Position numbers and translations under genes: made by a program
Origin: Ophthalmolycus amberensis
Taxonomy: Eukaryota > Chordata > Actinopteri > Perciformes > Zoarcidae
Direction of reading: 5' to 3'
Assembly: GCA_024529925.1 (NCBI GenBank)
Contig: JAFEUB010000969.1
Location: 218,501 to 282,500 of the forward strand
Length of the DNA stretch: 64,000 bases
Part shown: in pieces, positions 63,862 through 64,000 of the stretch
How positions within the stretch are numbered: the stretch's first letter is position 1
Layout: each line of letters opens with the position of its first letter
The notes under the pieces: generated by a model
The model's input: only the letters and a program-made list of their open reading frames with translations
Told to the model about the DNA's origin: nothing
Databases searched by the model: none

Positions 63862-64000
63862 CACAGAACTGGGGTCATCATCTCTGGCAATGAATAATCA
63901 CCCTCAGAGAGAGCGGCGACGGCCAACGAGGCTGATGTATGATGCACTGGGACAACCTACTGTCAGACAAGTTGGTATGGAAAATATCGAGGTGTACAAC

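Overview
The window looks like an interstitial region of a ray-finned (teleost, probably percomorph) fish genome. The reasons are a Rex3 retrotransposon, dense hAT/Harbinger/piggyBac DNA transposons with clean target-site duplications (TSDs), fish-type Ty3/gypsy elements, and four members of a fish C2H2 zinc-finger family whose N-terminal half carries the DVQ-LL-KED / SLDQED / IKEE signature. There is no sign of a prokaryotic or viral genome.

The backbone is a zinc-finger cluster that has been duplicated in tandem. ZNF1 (4255-5831, +), ZNF2 (15453-17449, -), ZNF3 (33519-34837, -) and ZNF4 (54880-56885, -) are each one large 3' coding exon. Each exon has a tandem 12-residue acidic array (36-bp unit; 6, 18, 7 and 9 copies) followed by 8, 10, 7 and 12 near-identical C2H2 fingers. 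Two short exons at 23391 and 41730 (+) encode the family's N-terminal coiled-coil domain and end at a donor whose phase fits the zinc-finger exons. They are nevertheless isolated from any + strand finger exon downstream. Beside each lies a five-exon minus-strand gene of unknown function, present in two near-identical copies. A unit of about 18 kb (intergenic block, ZNF on -, ERV piece, N-terminal exon on +, unknown gene on -) therefore occurs at about 6.4-27.0 kb and again at about 30.0-44.8 kb. A third, partial block (52.2-57.3 kb) carries ZNF4. By flanking sequence ZNF2 and ZNF3 are sisters, and ZNF1 and ZNF4 share the other type of upstream flank.

Layout: 1-3750, gypsy element interrupted by a hAT; 3.8-6.7 kb, ZNF1; 6.7-12.0 kb, intergenic block with hATs, a solo LTR, an L1 piece and a local duplication; 12.0-15.4 kb, piggyBac in the ZNF2 3' flank; 15.4-18.5 kb, ZNF2 and an ERV fragment; 18.5-23.1 kb, nested hAT/Harbinger elements; 23.1-27.0 kb, duplication copy A; 27.0-30.0 kb, tRNA-Lys relic, LINE tail, Rex3 and a minisatellite; 30.0-35.3 kb, second intergenic block and ZNF3; 35.3-41.3 kb, ERV integrase/env-like remains broken by hATs; 41.4-44.8 kb, duplication copy B; 44.9-46.8 kb, SINE and a partial host-type gene; 47.7-52.1 kb, gypsy fragment and LTR split by a multi-level hAT nest; 52.2-57.3 kb, third block and ZNF4; 57.4-58.6 kb, transposon and LINE debris; 58.6-64.0 kb, a second gypsy element running off the window.

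The main biological suggestion is inference. The amplified 12-mer contains a SUMO-acceptor consensus (I-K-E-E followed by acidic residues), so these zinc-finger proteins may be multivalent SUMO platforms. Because hAT insertions are shared by some duplicate blocks and absent from others, the order of insertions and duplications can be read directly.
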